Shown here: piece after piece, positions 8,709-16,699 of the stretch
Position numbering within the stretch: the stretch's first letter is position 1
Layout of the letters: each line of letters starts with the position of its first letter
DNA from: CAZYFH01 sp965249175
GTDB taxonomy: Bacteria; Acidobacteriota; Vicinamibacteria; Vicinamibacterales; UBA8438
Length of the DNA: 64,000 nucleotides
Direction: 5' to 3'
Assembly: GCA_965249175.1 (NCBI GenBank)
Contig: OZ252227.1
Span: forward strand, 248,001-312,000
Notes under the pieces: model-generated
Seen by the model: the letters and a program-made list of their open reading frames with translations, nothing else
Told to the model about the DNA's origin: nothing
Database searches by the model: none
Position numbers and translations under genes: made by a program

Positions 8709-9322
8709 GTGGAGCGGGGGCGGCTCGTGCGCGACGAGATACTCGAACTCGCGGCGGAACTCGTCGAGCGAGAGCCCGACCGTGGCGGCGAACTTGGCGA
8801 GCTCGTGCGGATCCTCGAAATCGTCCCGGCGGAGTATGAGCATATAGTGGCGCGCGGTCGCGAAGCCAAACGTGTCGACATACGGTGGTAGATCCAGGTC
8901 GTTGTCGATCGTCTTCGGGACGTGCACCAGCCGGAGCCGTCCCTCGGCCTTGTCGACGAGCTTCATCGCCGTGAATGCCGTGTCGTCGCCGCCGATCGTG
9001 ATGAGCTGGGTCACGCCGAGCCTGAGCAATGAGACGATGGTGTTCTCGAGGTGTTCCGGCTTCAGGGTCGGATTTGCGCGCGAGATCCCGATGTGAGAGC
9101 CACCGCGGAAGTGGATGCGGCTCACGCCCTCGATGTCGAGCGGCGTCACATGATCGACGTCGCCCCGCATGATCCACTGGAATCCGTCGCGAATGCCGAC
9201 GACGTCGACGTCCTCGAGCCGGCTCCGGATGGTCGCTGCGCTGATGACGCTGTTGATGCCGGGCGCAGGTCCGCCGGCGACGAGGATCGCGAGTTTCTCG
9301 TGGTGCGGCATCGTCCCGGTCC

Positions 9323-10480
9323 TCACCGCACGAGCTGTCCGTCCCGCACCCAGACGTCGTCGCCGACCGTGACCGTCGCGTCGGTGAAGAAGTTCCAACG
9401 GACATAGCCGCCGGTGACTGTGCCGCCCAGCTCGGAGTTGTCGCCGATCGAGAGCCGGACCACGCCGGCACCGTAGCCGTAGTAGGGAATCCAAGGGTTG
9501 CGGTCGGGCACCGCGAGGAGCGGATTGAAGCCGAGGGCGAACTCCCGAAAGGCACGCGCCGGTTCCGGCGTGGCGGCCAGCTCACCCTGCACGTCGTCCA
9601 GTCCGCGGGTCGCCGCCACGTCGACGATGCGACCGCGCTCGAACCGGATTCGCAGTCCCTCGACCGGCCGCCCGTTCCACTGCGACGGCGGAAAGGCGAT
9701 CGTACCGGTGACCGTCTCTTCGACCGGCGCCACCCGGATGGCGCCGGCCGGCAGCTCGATTTCCCGGTCGATGAGGATGACGCCCCGGTCGGTGCGTGCC
9801 TTCGACGCGTCGCCGTTGCCGAGATTGACTGGCCGATCCCCGATACCGAATCTGATATCGGTGCCGCGCGGCGTCGTGACGCGCACCTCGGCGCCGCGCA
9901 TCGCGGCGACGAATCGCCGCTGGTCGGCGTCGAGTACGTCGTAGTCGGTTTCGAGCAGCGCGCGTTGGTAGACGGCGTCGATTGCTGCCTGCCCGGGCAT
10001 CGGTTGACCCGGGACTGGGAAGGCGCTCCCGTTCTGCGTCCAGTGGAAATGGATCGTCCGGCCGATCCCCTCGTGCAGCAGATCCTGCAGCGCCGCGTAG
10101 ACGGCGTGGTCCGGTCGCGCACCTGGCAGCATGATCGCCCCGTCGACGTCGAGCAGGATCTCGCGATACGCAGCGCGTGCCGACTCCGAGTTCCGCCCAA
10201 GCACGCCGGCGTCCCAATCCTCGGGATACGGCTCTTCGATGACGTCGATCACCCCGAGGTCGACCGCGCCCGCCTTCAGGAGCGCGTAGCGCAGCGGCGG
10301 AATGAACGCGTCGAACTCGCCCGGCCGGGCGACGAGCAGAATCTTTTCGCCTGGCTCAGGCGCGAGCTGAGCGACCAGGCGGTCGGCCATCGCATCCCAG
10401 TCCATCGTGAGGCGCGGCTGGGCCAGCGCGGGGAGCGCGATGACAACAGTGAAGACGAGGGCGAGGAGTCCGTCGCGCAT
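9323..10480 (-). CDS. Exported aminopeptidase T-like (M29) metallopeptidase
   Basis: 385 residues with a signal peptide (LLALVFTVVIALPALAQ). The N-terminal half resembles the Rossmann-like part of M29 aminopeptidases (GEKILLVARPGEFD, LKAGAVDLGVIDV). The middle and C-terminal parts have GAEVRVTTPRGTDIRF, ELPAGAIRVAPVEETVTG and ELGGTVTGGYVRWNFFTDATV, consistent with the metal-binding C-terminal domain. M29 enzymes are usually cytoplasmic, so the signal peptide is noteworthy. The following pfk start is 11 bases downstream. Family call is moderate; the peptidase activity is inferred. Confidence 0.75.
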   Translation of the reverse strand: MRDGLLALVFTVVIALPALAQPRLTMDWDAMADRLVAQLAPEPGEKILLVARPGEFDAFIPPLRYALLKAGAVDLGVIDVIEEPYPEDWDAGVLGRNSESARAAYREILLDVDGAIMLPGARPDHAVYAALQDLLHEGIGRTIHFHWTQNGSAFPVPGQPMPGQAAIDAVYQRALLETDYDVLDADQRRFVAAMRGAEVRVTTPRGTDIRFGIGDRPVNLGNGDASKARTDRGVILIDREIELPAGAIRVAPVEETVTGTIAFPPSQWNGRPVEGLRIRFERGRIVDVAATRGLDDVQGELAATPEPARAFREFALGFNPLLAVPDRNPWIPYYGYGAGVVRLSIGDNSELGGTVTGGYVRWNFFTDATVTVGDDVWVRDGQLVR

Positions 10481-10525
10481 TTCGAGTCTCCGCGGATAAC
10501 AGGCGCCACCGACGCGATCGCGCGG

Positions 10526-10691
10526 CTAGCAGCCCGTGGTGAAAGTCCCGCTGCATTCGACCGCCGATGCATCCCGGCTCACTGCGTTGCTCATCGGTCA
10601 AATACGCCCGGTATTCTCCCTCTTCGCGCCTTGTGAGGCGGGCACCTCGACGGTCTCGGTGCAACGCGGGACTTTCACCACGGGCTATTGG
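10526..10691. mobile_element. MITE with ends matching the CTAG-targeting IS
   Basis: About 166 bp with no transposase. The left end is CTAGCAGCCCGTGGTGAAAG and continues to match the left end of the full IS for 24 bases (to 10549). The right end carries the inverted copy (GGGACTTTCACCACGGGCT, ending 10686), giving a 21 bp perfect inverted repeat. The last five right-hand bases differ from the intact IS. It is presumably mobilised in trans by the IS transposase. It ends 5 bases from the vapC stop. Confidence 0.82.
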
Positions 10692-10695
10692 TCGG

Positions 10696-11115
10696 TCACC
10701 GCTCGGGAACGACCCGAAACGGCGTCGTTCCCGCGATCCGATACACCTGGAAGTCCCGGCGGTCTGTCGTCAACACGATGTCGGTGACGAGCTCTTCGGC
10801 GAGTGCCACGAGCGTCGCGTCGGCGAAGTCCATTGGAAGGTCATCATAGCCTCGCATCAGCGCGCGACAACGGTTAAGGGATGCGGTGGTGGACGGCACG
10901 ACCACGGCGCCGCCCGCGAGCACGAAGCTCAGACACGCGTCCGGCCCGCCTCGTCCGCGGCCGAGCACGCGTGTTGCTTCCGTCAGCACAGCCTCCGAGC
11001 TCACCACCGGCCCCTCCCACTGCTTGAAGAACTCGCTGAACGCGGCGTGACCGGATTGGCTGCGATCGAGCAACGACACGAGCCCGCCGGTATCGAGCAG
11101 GAGCTCACCGGCCAC
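10696..11115 (-). CDS. vapC: PIN-domain toxin ribonuclease (VapC-like)
   Basis: 139 residues from GTG 11115, which overlaps the antitoxin stop by 11 bases. PIN-domain features: LLLDTGGLVSLLD with the first catalytic Asp, VLTEATRVLGR with Glu, and MDFADATLVALAEE followed by VLTTDRRDFQVYR with the later acidic residues. VapC toxins are Mg-dependent RNases that cut tRNA or rRNA. The family start is usually M-x-x-LLDTG, which this start gives. Its 3' end abuts the MITE. Confidence 0.85.
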   Translation of the reverse strand: MAGELLLDTGGLVSLLDRSQSGHAAFSEFFKQWEGPVVSSEAVLTEATRVLGRGRGGPDACLSFVLAGGAVVVPSTTASLNRCRALMRGYDDLPMDFADATLVALAEELVTDIVLTTDRRDFQVYRIAGTTPFRVVPER

Positions 11116-11356
11116 CGCGCAACGACTCCACGACGTAGGCGCGGTGGTGGTCTGCAAGGTCGGTCACGCCTGTTTCGACCGAACCGATCAACTCGCGCAC
11201 TCGGTCGGCTGGGCGCGAGCCCCTCGGGTGGGCGTGGAGGTACTCCTGCAACGCGATCCTCACGACCTCTGAGGGCTTGCGACGCATCCGTCGGGACGCC
11301 TGCTTGAGGGCGTCGTTGAGCTCGCGGGGCAGGCGGACAGTCAACTGGTCCTGCAT
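11105..11356 (-). CDS. vapB: Ribbon-helix-helix antitoxin (VapB-like)
   Basis: 83 residues from ATG 11356. The N-terminus QDQLTVRLPRELNDALKQAS is a ribbon-helix-helix strand and first helix, followed by RKPSEVVRIALQEYL, so it should bind DNA as a dimer. The C-terminal half should wrap the toxin. The stop overlaps the toxin start, as usual for such pairs. A longer upstream frame exists but would read through the promoter region and lacks family-like sequence. Confidence 0.85.
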   Translation of the reverse strand: MQDQLTVRLPRELNDALKQASRRMRRKPSEVVRIALQEYLHAHPRGSRPADRVRELIGSVETGVTDLADHHRAYVVESLRGGR

Positions 11357-11367
11357 GACTGATCGAC

Positions 11368-11381
11368 TACATTGTAATGCA
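11368..11381 (-). promoter_or_regulatory. Operator/-10 candidate upstream of vapBC
   Basis: On the minus strand TGCATTACAATGTA is a near-perfect dyad (TGCATT / AATGTA) that contains TACAAT, a good -10 hexamer. It ends 12 bases before the antitoxin start. Autorepression by the ribbon-helix-helix antitoxin at such a site is the usual arrangement; here it is inferred. Confidence 0.45.
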
Positions 11382-11401
11382 ACGCAGTCTCGCGTTGCCG
11401 G

Positions 11402-11528
11402 CGTTACGTCAGACCGAGCTTGACCATGATCTCCTCTGGAAGTCCGCTCGCTCACGCAGCGGCGCCAGGCCGGGCCACTTGCGGCGAAGAGCAGAATGAG
11501 CGGGTCCGTTTCTTCGCATGCCTGTGCC
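11402..11528 (-). pseudogene. C-terminal relic of a TPR/kinase-type protein
   Basis: In shifting frames the minus strand reads EETDPLILLFAA, then RKWPGLAPLRERADFQ, then EEIMVKLGLT and a stop. Together these match the usual C-terminus of acidobacterial TolB-like/TPR or kinase-TPR proteins (compare the DERFTRLLRRIGL tail at 21945-23753). Two frame changes and the abrupt end at the IS6 boundary show a decayed, truncated gene. Confidence 0.5.
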
Positions 11529-12337
11529 GGGCATTGTCAAGTTGACGTTGAACAGGCAGGCTCCGCCCCCGATGAGGCGAGGACCCGTTCTTCAGCTTCA
11601 GACACAGGTCACCTCACGCCAGACACCGAAGGCCCGTGTTCGCAAGAGCCGATGATGGACGGCCCGCAGGAGGTGGCGGCCGACACGAAAGAGATTGTGG
11701 ATAGGTCCGTGCACCGAGAGAAACCGTTGCGCGTGGGCAGCAGATTTGAATCGGCGCATCTGACGCTCCCGCTGCCGGGTCGGTTGGTGGGAGACTTCCG
11801 CCCGATTGTTCGCGTACTGGTCCGTGCAGTGGACCACGGACGGCATCACGGTGCGGCAGGCCGCGGGGTAACTGCGCAATTTGTCTGTGACCAGTTGTCG
11901 AGGTACACAGCCCTGTCCTTTCAATAACTTCCGGAAGAAGCGGAGCGCCGCCCGCCGGTTGCGCCGCGACTGCACGAGAATGTCGATCGTGTCGCCGTCT
12001 TCGTCGACGCCCCGCCACAGATACTGCTGCTGCCCCTGGATCTTGACGAAAAGCTCGTCCAGATACCAAGTGTCGCCCTGGCGGCCTCGGCGGTGCCGCA
12101 ACCGCCGTGCGTAGTCAAGCCCGAACGTTCGACACCACTGCCGAATCGCCTCATACGTCACGGTGACACCCCGTTCGGCGAGGAGATCTTCGACATTCCG
12201 GAAACTCAGGCCGAAACGGTGGTAGAGCCAGACGGCGTGACTGATGATCTCAGAGGGAAATCGGTATCCACGATAGCTGGGCGGCTGGCTAGGCATCGGC
12301 CTACTCTGCCACCTGCGGCCTCAACTTGACAACGCCC
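11529..12337 (-). mobile_element. IS6-family insertion sequence
   Basis: 809 bp, the usual size for IS6 elements. Terminal inverted repeats begin GGGCATTGTCAAGTTGA (left) and GGGCGTTGTCAAGTTGA (right, read on the minus strand). The bases next to each end (CCTGTGCC left, GCGCGCTG right) do not match, so no 8 bp target duplication is present. That is expected if one flank was lost by IS-mediated deletion. Confidence 0.9.
11598..12296 (-). CDS. IS6-family transposase
   Basis: 232 residues. Opens with RGYRFPSEIISHAVWLYHRFGLSFRNVEDLL, the standard IS6 N-terminus with a helix-turn-helix. DDE residues are in WYLDELFVKI, QLVTDKLRSY and NRAEVSHQPTRQRER. Length and motifs are those of intact members (about 230-240 residues), so it may be functional. 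Confidence 0.92.
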   Translation of the reverse strand: MPSQPPSYRGYRFPSEIISHAVWLYHRFGLSFRNVEDLLAERGVTVTYEAIRQWCRTFGLDYARRLRHRRGRQGDTWYLDELFVKIQGQQQYLWRGVDEDGDTIDILVQSRRNRRAALRFFRKLLKGQGCVPRQLVTDKLRSYPAACRTVMPSVVHCTDQYANNRAEVSHQPTRQRERQMRRFKSAAHAQRFLSVHGPIHNLFRVGRHLLRAVHHRLLRTRAFGVWREVTCV

Positions 12338-12356
12338 GCGCGCTGTTCGCGGCTGT

Positions 12357-13451
12357 TCAGCGGACGTTGAGATCGTGGTCGAGCTCCACCACCGCGGAAC
12401 CCAGCCCCCCGCCCGGACGCCGTGCGTACCGAAGGTCGCTGATCGATACGCGATAGCCGGTAGCGGTCTCCTCGACGACGAAGGCGGGGAAGCGCATCCA
12501 GGTCCGCACCCCCTGCACGTGCGGTGCCGCGAGCGCCGCTTCCACCACTGGGCCGCGTAGTCCGCGGTCGATCGCCGGGGCCGCGATGCGGATCGGCTCA
12601 TTCGCCAACCAGTTCAGCTCCAGGAAGTGATAATGCTGGCCGTCGTCCACGAGGACGTCATATCGAAAGGGGTTGGCCGGGGCGGGACTGGTCAGGATGG
12701 CCACTGGGAAGTCGTCGTGCTCGGCCAGCCAGGCTCGCACCTGCCGCTCCGCGAGGCTGGAAAGGCCGACCATCGTCACGGCATAGAGGCCGATACCGAC
12801 CACGCACCTGGTTGCGACCCGCGGTAACTGACGTTGCCACCCTCCCCAGAGGCGGAGTCCGACGATCGCCCCTATCCCGGCGACCCATAACAGCCGCGAC
12901 GCCGTCGGCGTCCCGGGAAACCCTGTGACCAGCGAGGTCACAGCGACTCCCAATGCGAGCCACCCCGCGATGCTGGCGCGAGAGCGCGTGTGTGCAAGCA
13001 CGACCGCGGTGCCCGCGAGGAGCCACACCCAGGGGTCGATGATGAACAGCGCGTCGCCGTAGAACCAGGTGCCGTCGAACGGCATCAAGAAGCGAACGCC
13101 GTACGTGTTCAGCCAGTCGAGCGCCGGGTGCGTCAGCACCCCGAGATAGGCCAGCGCGAGTATCGGGCCGGCCCGGGCGCGGGCCTCGACGCCGCGCGCG
13201 CGCGCGACGATGCGGTCGAGCAGCAGGATCAATCCGGTCAACGCGATCGGCAACACCGCCATCGCGAGCACACCATGCGTCCAGCCGCGCCGGAACCCGA
13301 GTGAGAGGTTGTTTCCGAGAAAAATCGTCGCGGCGTCAAGGTCGGGTGCGTTCGCCCCGAAGATCAACGTTGGCGCGGCCATGGCGGTGCGGCGTCCAAG
13401 CGGAGTCTCGGCGAGGCTGGCACCGATGAGTGTGTGGGCGATGGGATCCAT
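12357..13451 (-). CDS. YdjM/DUF457-like membrane metal-dependent hydrolase
   Basis: 364 residues from ATG 13451 (MDPIAHTLIGASLAE), a characteristic start of this family. Conserved His/Asp residues occur in DPIAHTLIG, GANAPDLDAA, RRGWTHGVLAM and THPALDWLNTYG, which would hold a metal at the membrane face. About six hydrophobic segments fill residues 60-240, followed by a soluble C-terminal domain. Function in any organism is unclear; some relatives are annotated as LexA-regulated inner-membrane hydrolases. The stop lies 19 bases from the IS6 end, so the gene itself is intact. Confidence 0.8.
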   Translation of the reverse strand: MDPIAHTLIGASLAETPLGRRTAMAAPTLIFGANAPDLDAATIFLGNNLSLGFRRGWTHGVLAMAVLPIALTGLILLLDRIVARARGVEARARAGPILALAYLGVLTHPALDWLNTYGVRFLMPFDGTWFYGDALFIIDPWVWLLAGTAVVLAHTRSRASIAGWLALGVAVTSLVTGFPGTPTASRLLWVAGIGAIVGLRLWGGWQRQLPRVATRCVVGIGLYAVTMVGLSSLAERQVRAWLAEHDDFPVAILTSPAPANPFRYDVLVDDGQHYHFLELNWLANEPIRIAAPAIDRGLRGPVVEAALAAPHVQGVRTWMRFPAFVVEETATGYRVSISDLRYARRPGGGLGSAVVELDHDLNVR

Positions 13452-13521
13452 GTGGGTCGGAGGCCCCCTAGAATACCCAAGTCGCGTGACGTTCTGCGGG
13501 CCGGACCACCAAGGAGAATGC

Positions 13522-14454
13522 GTGAAGAAGACCGATGCCTTGAAAGACCTCAATCTGACCTTTATCGGCGCGGGGGCGATGGGTTCGGCGATGATCGGCG
13601 GCCTCTTGTCGCGGCATCAGCTCTCACCTGACCGGATCACGGCCAGCGATCGGCATGCGGAGCGCCTGACCGAAGTCCGCGACCGGTTTGGGATCCGCAC
13701 CACGCTCGACAATCGGACCGCCGCCCGTGGGCGGCGCGTCATCGTGCTCGCGGTCAAGCCGCAGGTGTTGCCAGCGGTCTTTGCGGATCTCCGTGGTCAG
13801 ATCGCCTCGAATGCGCTCGTCGTGTCCATCGTGGCCGGCTCGACAATAGCGTCGATGGCCACCGCGCTGAAGCACCGAGCGATTGTCCGGACGATGCCCA
13901 ACACCCCTGCACAGGTCGGCGAGGGGATGACGGTCTGGGCGGCCACGCCTGAAGTTTCGGCGGCGCAGCGCGAACAAGCGCGTGCCATCGTGTCGGCCTT
14001 GGGCCAGCAGCTCTACGTGGAGGACGAGCGATTCCTCGACATGGCCACCGCCATCAGCGGTTCCGGTCCGTCCTATGTGTTTCTGCTGATGGAGGCGCTG
14101 ATCGACGCGGCGGTGCACCTCGGGTTCTCCCGTGACGATGCGCGCGAGCTGGTCGTGCAGACCATTCGTGGGTCGGCCATCTATGCGCAGCAGCAGGTCG
14201 TGCACCCGGCCGAGCTGCGCAACCGCGTGACGTCGCCGGGCGGCACAAGTGCCGATGCGCTGTATCAGCTCGAAAAGGGGAGTTTCCGGACCGTCGTCTC
14301 CAAGGCGGTCCTGGCCGCCTACCAGCGGAGCGTGGCGCTGGGTGAACTGAGCTCGCGTCAGGCGGTCGCGCGGGCGCCTGCCCGCGGGACAACGCGCAAG
14401 ACAACACGGAAGACATCGCGCAAGACGTCGCGGAAGACGACACGCCGCCGATGA
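13522..14454 (+). CDS. proC: Pyrroline-5-carboxylate reductase with a basic tail
   Basis: 310 residues. Last step of proline synthesis: NAD(P)H reduction of pyrroline-5-carboxylate. Start is GTG 13522, preceded by AAGGAG. The N-terminal Rossmann fold has FIGAGAMGSAMIGG; VKPQVLPAVF and RTMPNTPAQVGEGM follow; the C-terminal dimer domain has ISGSGPSYVFLLMEAL and RVTSPGGTSADAL. Residues after about 280 form an unusual tail of repeated (R/K)-T-(T/S)-R-K units ending RKTTRRR, beyond the normal family end. The stop overlaps the next start (ATGA). Confidence 0.95.
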   Translation: MKKTDALKDLNLTFIGAGAMGSAMIGGLLSRHQLSPDRITASDRHAERLTEVRDRFGIRTTLDNRTAARGRRVIVLAVKPQVLPAVFADLRGQIASNALVVSIVAGSTIASMATALKHRAIVRTMPNTPAQVGEGMTVWAATPEVSAAQREQARAIVSALGQQLYVEDERFLDMATAISGSGPSYVFLLMEALIDAAVHLGFSRDDARELVVQTIRGSAIYAQQQVVHPAELRNRVTSPGGTSADALYQLEKGSFRTVVSKAVLAAYQRSVALGELSSRQAVARAPARGTTRKTTRKTSRKTSRKTTRRR

Positions 14455-15707
14455 GTGTCGCCGCCATCTTCAACCTCATCGCGCTCCTCGTGACGCTCGC
14501 CGCGGTGTTCGGCTATCTCAACCACCGCTGGCTCCGGCTGCCACACACGATCGGCCTGGTCATCATCGCCCTGGTGGTCTCGATCCTGCTCCTCGCCATC
14601 GATGCCGTCCTTCCGGGGGTCGGTCTCGAGTCCACGGTCCGCGGCCTGCTGACGGACATCGATTTCGAAGACACCCTGATGAAGGGGCTGTTGAGCTTTC
14701 TGCTGTTCGCCGGCGCGCTGCACGTCGATCTCGATGCGCTCATCAGCCGTCGCTGGGCTATCTCGATGCTCGCAACCGTCGGCATCGTCACCTCCACGCT
14801 CATCGTGGCCGGGCTGATGTTCTACGCGTTCGCGGCGCTCGGGTTCGCGGTGCCGTTCGCGTATTGCCTCGTGTTCGGCGCATTGATATCACCGACGGAC
14901 CCGGTAGCCGTCATGGGCATCTTGAAGGCGGTGCACGTGCCGCAGTCGCTCGAGGCGAAGATCGCCGGAGAGAGCCTGTTCAACGACGGTGTAGGCGTGG
15001 TCCTGTTCTCCGTCCTGGTCGCGATGGCGGCCGGTGGCGGCGAGCACGGCGACGCGTCAGTGGCCGGCGCTGCCGAGCTGCTCGCGGTGGAAGGGATCGG
15101 GGGCGTGCTGCTCGGGCTCGGAGCGGGATACGCCGCGTACCGAGCGATGAAGACCATCGACGAGCACAACCTCGAGGTGCTCATCACCCTGTCGCTCGTG
15201 ATGGCGGTCTACGCGGTCGCCGCGCGCCTGCACGTGTCCGGACCGCTTGCGGTGGTGGTGGCTGGCCTGTTCATCGGTAATCACGGCAAGCGCTTTGCGA
15301 TGAGCCCGGCGACCCGCCAGCACATCGAGACGTTCTGGTCGCTCCTCGACGAGGTGCTGAACTCATTGCTGTTCCTCGCGATCGGCTTCGAGGTTGTCGC
15401 CATTACCGTCACGGGCCAGGTCGTGGGGGTGGCGCTCTTGGCGATCCCGGTCGTCCTACTCGCCCGCTTCGCCGCGGTGGCCGGTCCGATCACGCTGCTC
15501 CGGCTGCGCACCGAGTTCACGGCCGGCGCGATCCCGGTGCTCGTCTGGGGTGGTCTCCGCGGCGGTATCTCCGTCGCGCTGGCGCTGTCGCTACCGGAGA
15601 GCCCGCACAAGCCGGTGATCCTCGCCGCGACCTACGGGGTCGTGGTCTTCTCGATCGTCGTGCAGGGCCTGACGATCGAGCGGGTCGTGCGGGCGACCGT
15701 ACGCTGA
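14451..15707 (+). CDS. CPA1-family Na+/H+ antiporter (NhaP-like)
   Basis: 418 residues, about twelve transmembrane segments from residue 4 on. Family motifs: LLSFLLFAGALHVDL, GALISPTDPVAVMGIL (the functional Asp pair lies in this block), AGESLFNDGVGVVLF and WGGLRGGISVALALSLP. Exchanges Na+ or K+ for protons across the inner membrane. Translationally coupled to proC by a 4-base overlap, although a functional link between them is not evident. Confidence 0.92.
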   Translation: MSVAAIFNLIALLVTLAAVFGYLNHRWLRLPHTIGLVIIALVVSILLLAIDAVLPGVGLESTVRGLLTDIDFEDTLMKGLLSFLLFAGALHVDLDALISRRWAISMLATVGIVTSTLIVAGLMFYAFAALGFAVPFAYCLVFGALISPTDPVAVMGILKAVHVPQSLEAKIAGESLFNDGVGVVLFSVLVAMAAGGGEHGDASVAGAAELLAVEGIGGVLLGLGAGYAAYRAMKTIDEHNLEVLITLSLVMAVYAVAARLHVSGPLAVVVAGLFIGNHGKRFAMSPATRQHIETFWSLLDEVLNSLLFLAIGFEVVAITVTGQVVGVALLAIPVVLLARFAAVAGPITLLRLRTEFTAGAIPVLVWGGLRGGISVALALSLPESPHKPVILAATYGVVVFSIVVQGLTIERVVRATVR

Positions 15708-15740
15708 CTCCGAACGCGCCTCGCGCGCCCGCGTGGGTCG

Positions 15741-16301
15741 CTACTCCGGCCAGAGCCAGGCGAACGTCCCGGCGGTCAGGAGCGCATAGACGAGCCCGTC
15801 GAACATCGTCCGGAGCGTGAATCCCCAGCCGCGGTAATACCAGATGGTGTTCTGCACCAGCGCCAGCGCGTAGGCGGCGAAGGCGACGGTGCTGACGATG
15901 CGGAACACGACGCGATAGTCGGTGCCCGGCGCCAAGGTGAGTCCCGCAACGTAACCAGCCGTCGCACCGACGACGATGCTATAGACGAACCACTGCGCCA
16001 GGCTCTTGCCTATGGCCATGGGGCCGTTCGGGAGCACCGTCACGAACGCGACCGGGCCAGCGTTGGACCGTTCGACGAACTCCGGTGATCCCATCTCCTT
16101 CGTGCTCGCCGCGCAGGGCATGACGTAATCGCCCGGCGCGATCTTGAACGGTCGCAACGCGTCCATCACCTTCGCTTCGTCGGGAACCTGGGGCGTGTCC
16201 GCGTTGTGATAGCTCAGCACCATGTGAATGATGGAGCTGGCGATGAAGACGAGGACCGCCGCAACCAGAATCGGCAGCCAGAGTGCCAGAACGGAAACCA
16301 T
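15741..16301 (-). CDS. Membrane protein of unknown function
   Basis: 186 residues. One N-terminal transmembrane segment (LALWLPILVAAVLVFIASSI) followed by the motif HMVLSYHNAD, a soluble stretch with YVMPCAAS, then three hydrophobic segments to the C-terminus. Two histidines and a cysteine near the membrane could bind a metal or cofactor. I do not recognise the family by name. It stands between the antiporter and the MmcQ-like gene on opposite strands. Confidence 0.75.
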   Translation of the reverse strand: MVSVLALWLPILVAAVLVFIASSIIHMVLSYHNADTPQVPDEAKVMDALRPFKIAPGDYVMPCAASTKEMGSPEFVERSNAGPVAFVTVLPNGPMAIGKSLAQWFVYSIVVGATAGYVAGLTLAPGTDYRVVFRIVSTVAFAAYALALVQNTIWYYRGWGFTLRTMFDGLVYALLTAGTFAWLWPE

Positions 16302-16352
16302 CGCGCCCTCCTCGATTGACGGGGTTGAGCCTACGCCGACGATGTGGCCGCC

Positions 16353-16694
16353 TCAGACGATATCCGCGTGCGCATCACGCAGCCGCTTCGGCGCGGCCCG
16401 TCTCCACGCCGCGATCAGCAGGCCGCGCAGGCGTCTGCGGCTGACGTGTCCCAGGTCGACGCCGACCCATATGCCGCCCCAGACGTCAGGGAAGGTCTCG
16501 GGCGCCGTCGAGACCAGGAGGTCCAGGTCGGTGGGCGTCGTCTTGACGTTGACTGTGCGGCCGTCCTCGGGCAGCGTCGCGAAGATCTTGTTCTTCACTC
16601 GGAGGTCCGCGCGACCATGGTGCTGATGCTCGTGGGTCTCGGGCAGGGCGAGCGCCAGCTCACGCACCAGCTGTTGGGTCAGCCGACGGGGCAT
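16353..16694 (-). CDS. MmcQ/YjbR-like protein
   Basis: 113 residues from ATG 16694. Contains LALALPETHEHQHHGRADLRV, KNKIFATLPEDGRTVNVKT, WGGIWVGVDL and a C-terminal AWRRAAPKRL, the pattern of small YjbR/MmcQ-fold (CyaY-like) proteins. They are often labelled DNA-binding but their role is largely unknown. It follows the PEP-mutase-like gene by 5 bases, so the two are probably co-transcribed. Confidence 0.8.
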   Translation of the reverse strand: MPRRLTQQLVRELALALPETHEHQHHGRADLRVKNKIFATLPEDGRTVNVKTTPTDLDLLVSTAPETFPDVWGGIWVGVDLGHVSRRRLRGLLIAAWRRAAPKRLRDAHADIV

Positions 16695-16699
16695 GAGCG

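Larger units (their letters stand above)
7198..9311 (-). pseudogene. 6-phosphofructokinase, internally deleted and interrupted by an IS
   Basis: Starts at ATG 9311, 11 bases after the stop of the M29 peptidase gene. Residues 1-155 are PFK-like: VAGGPAPGIN, IGGDDT, PKTIDNDL and VDTFGFATARH. The sequence then jumps straight to a typical PFK C-terminus (YMLILRRDDFEDP, SLDEFRREFEYLV), so about 200 central residues with the MGRKAGH and substrate-binding motifs are absent. The IS lies after HEPPPLH. Removing the IS plus one CTAG restores an open frame continuing LDLERGFILDTV to a TGA at 7198-7200. The gene is therefore doubly broken and unlikely to be active. Confidence 0.85.
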
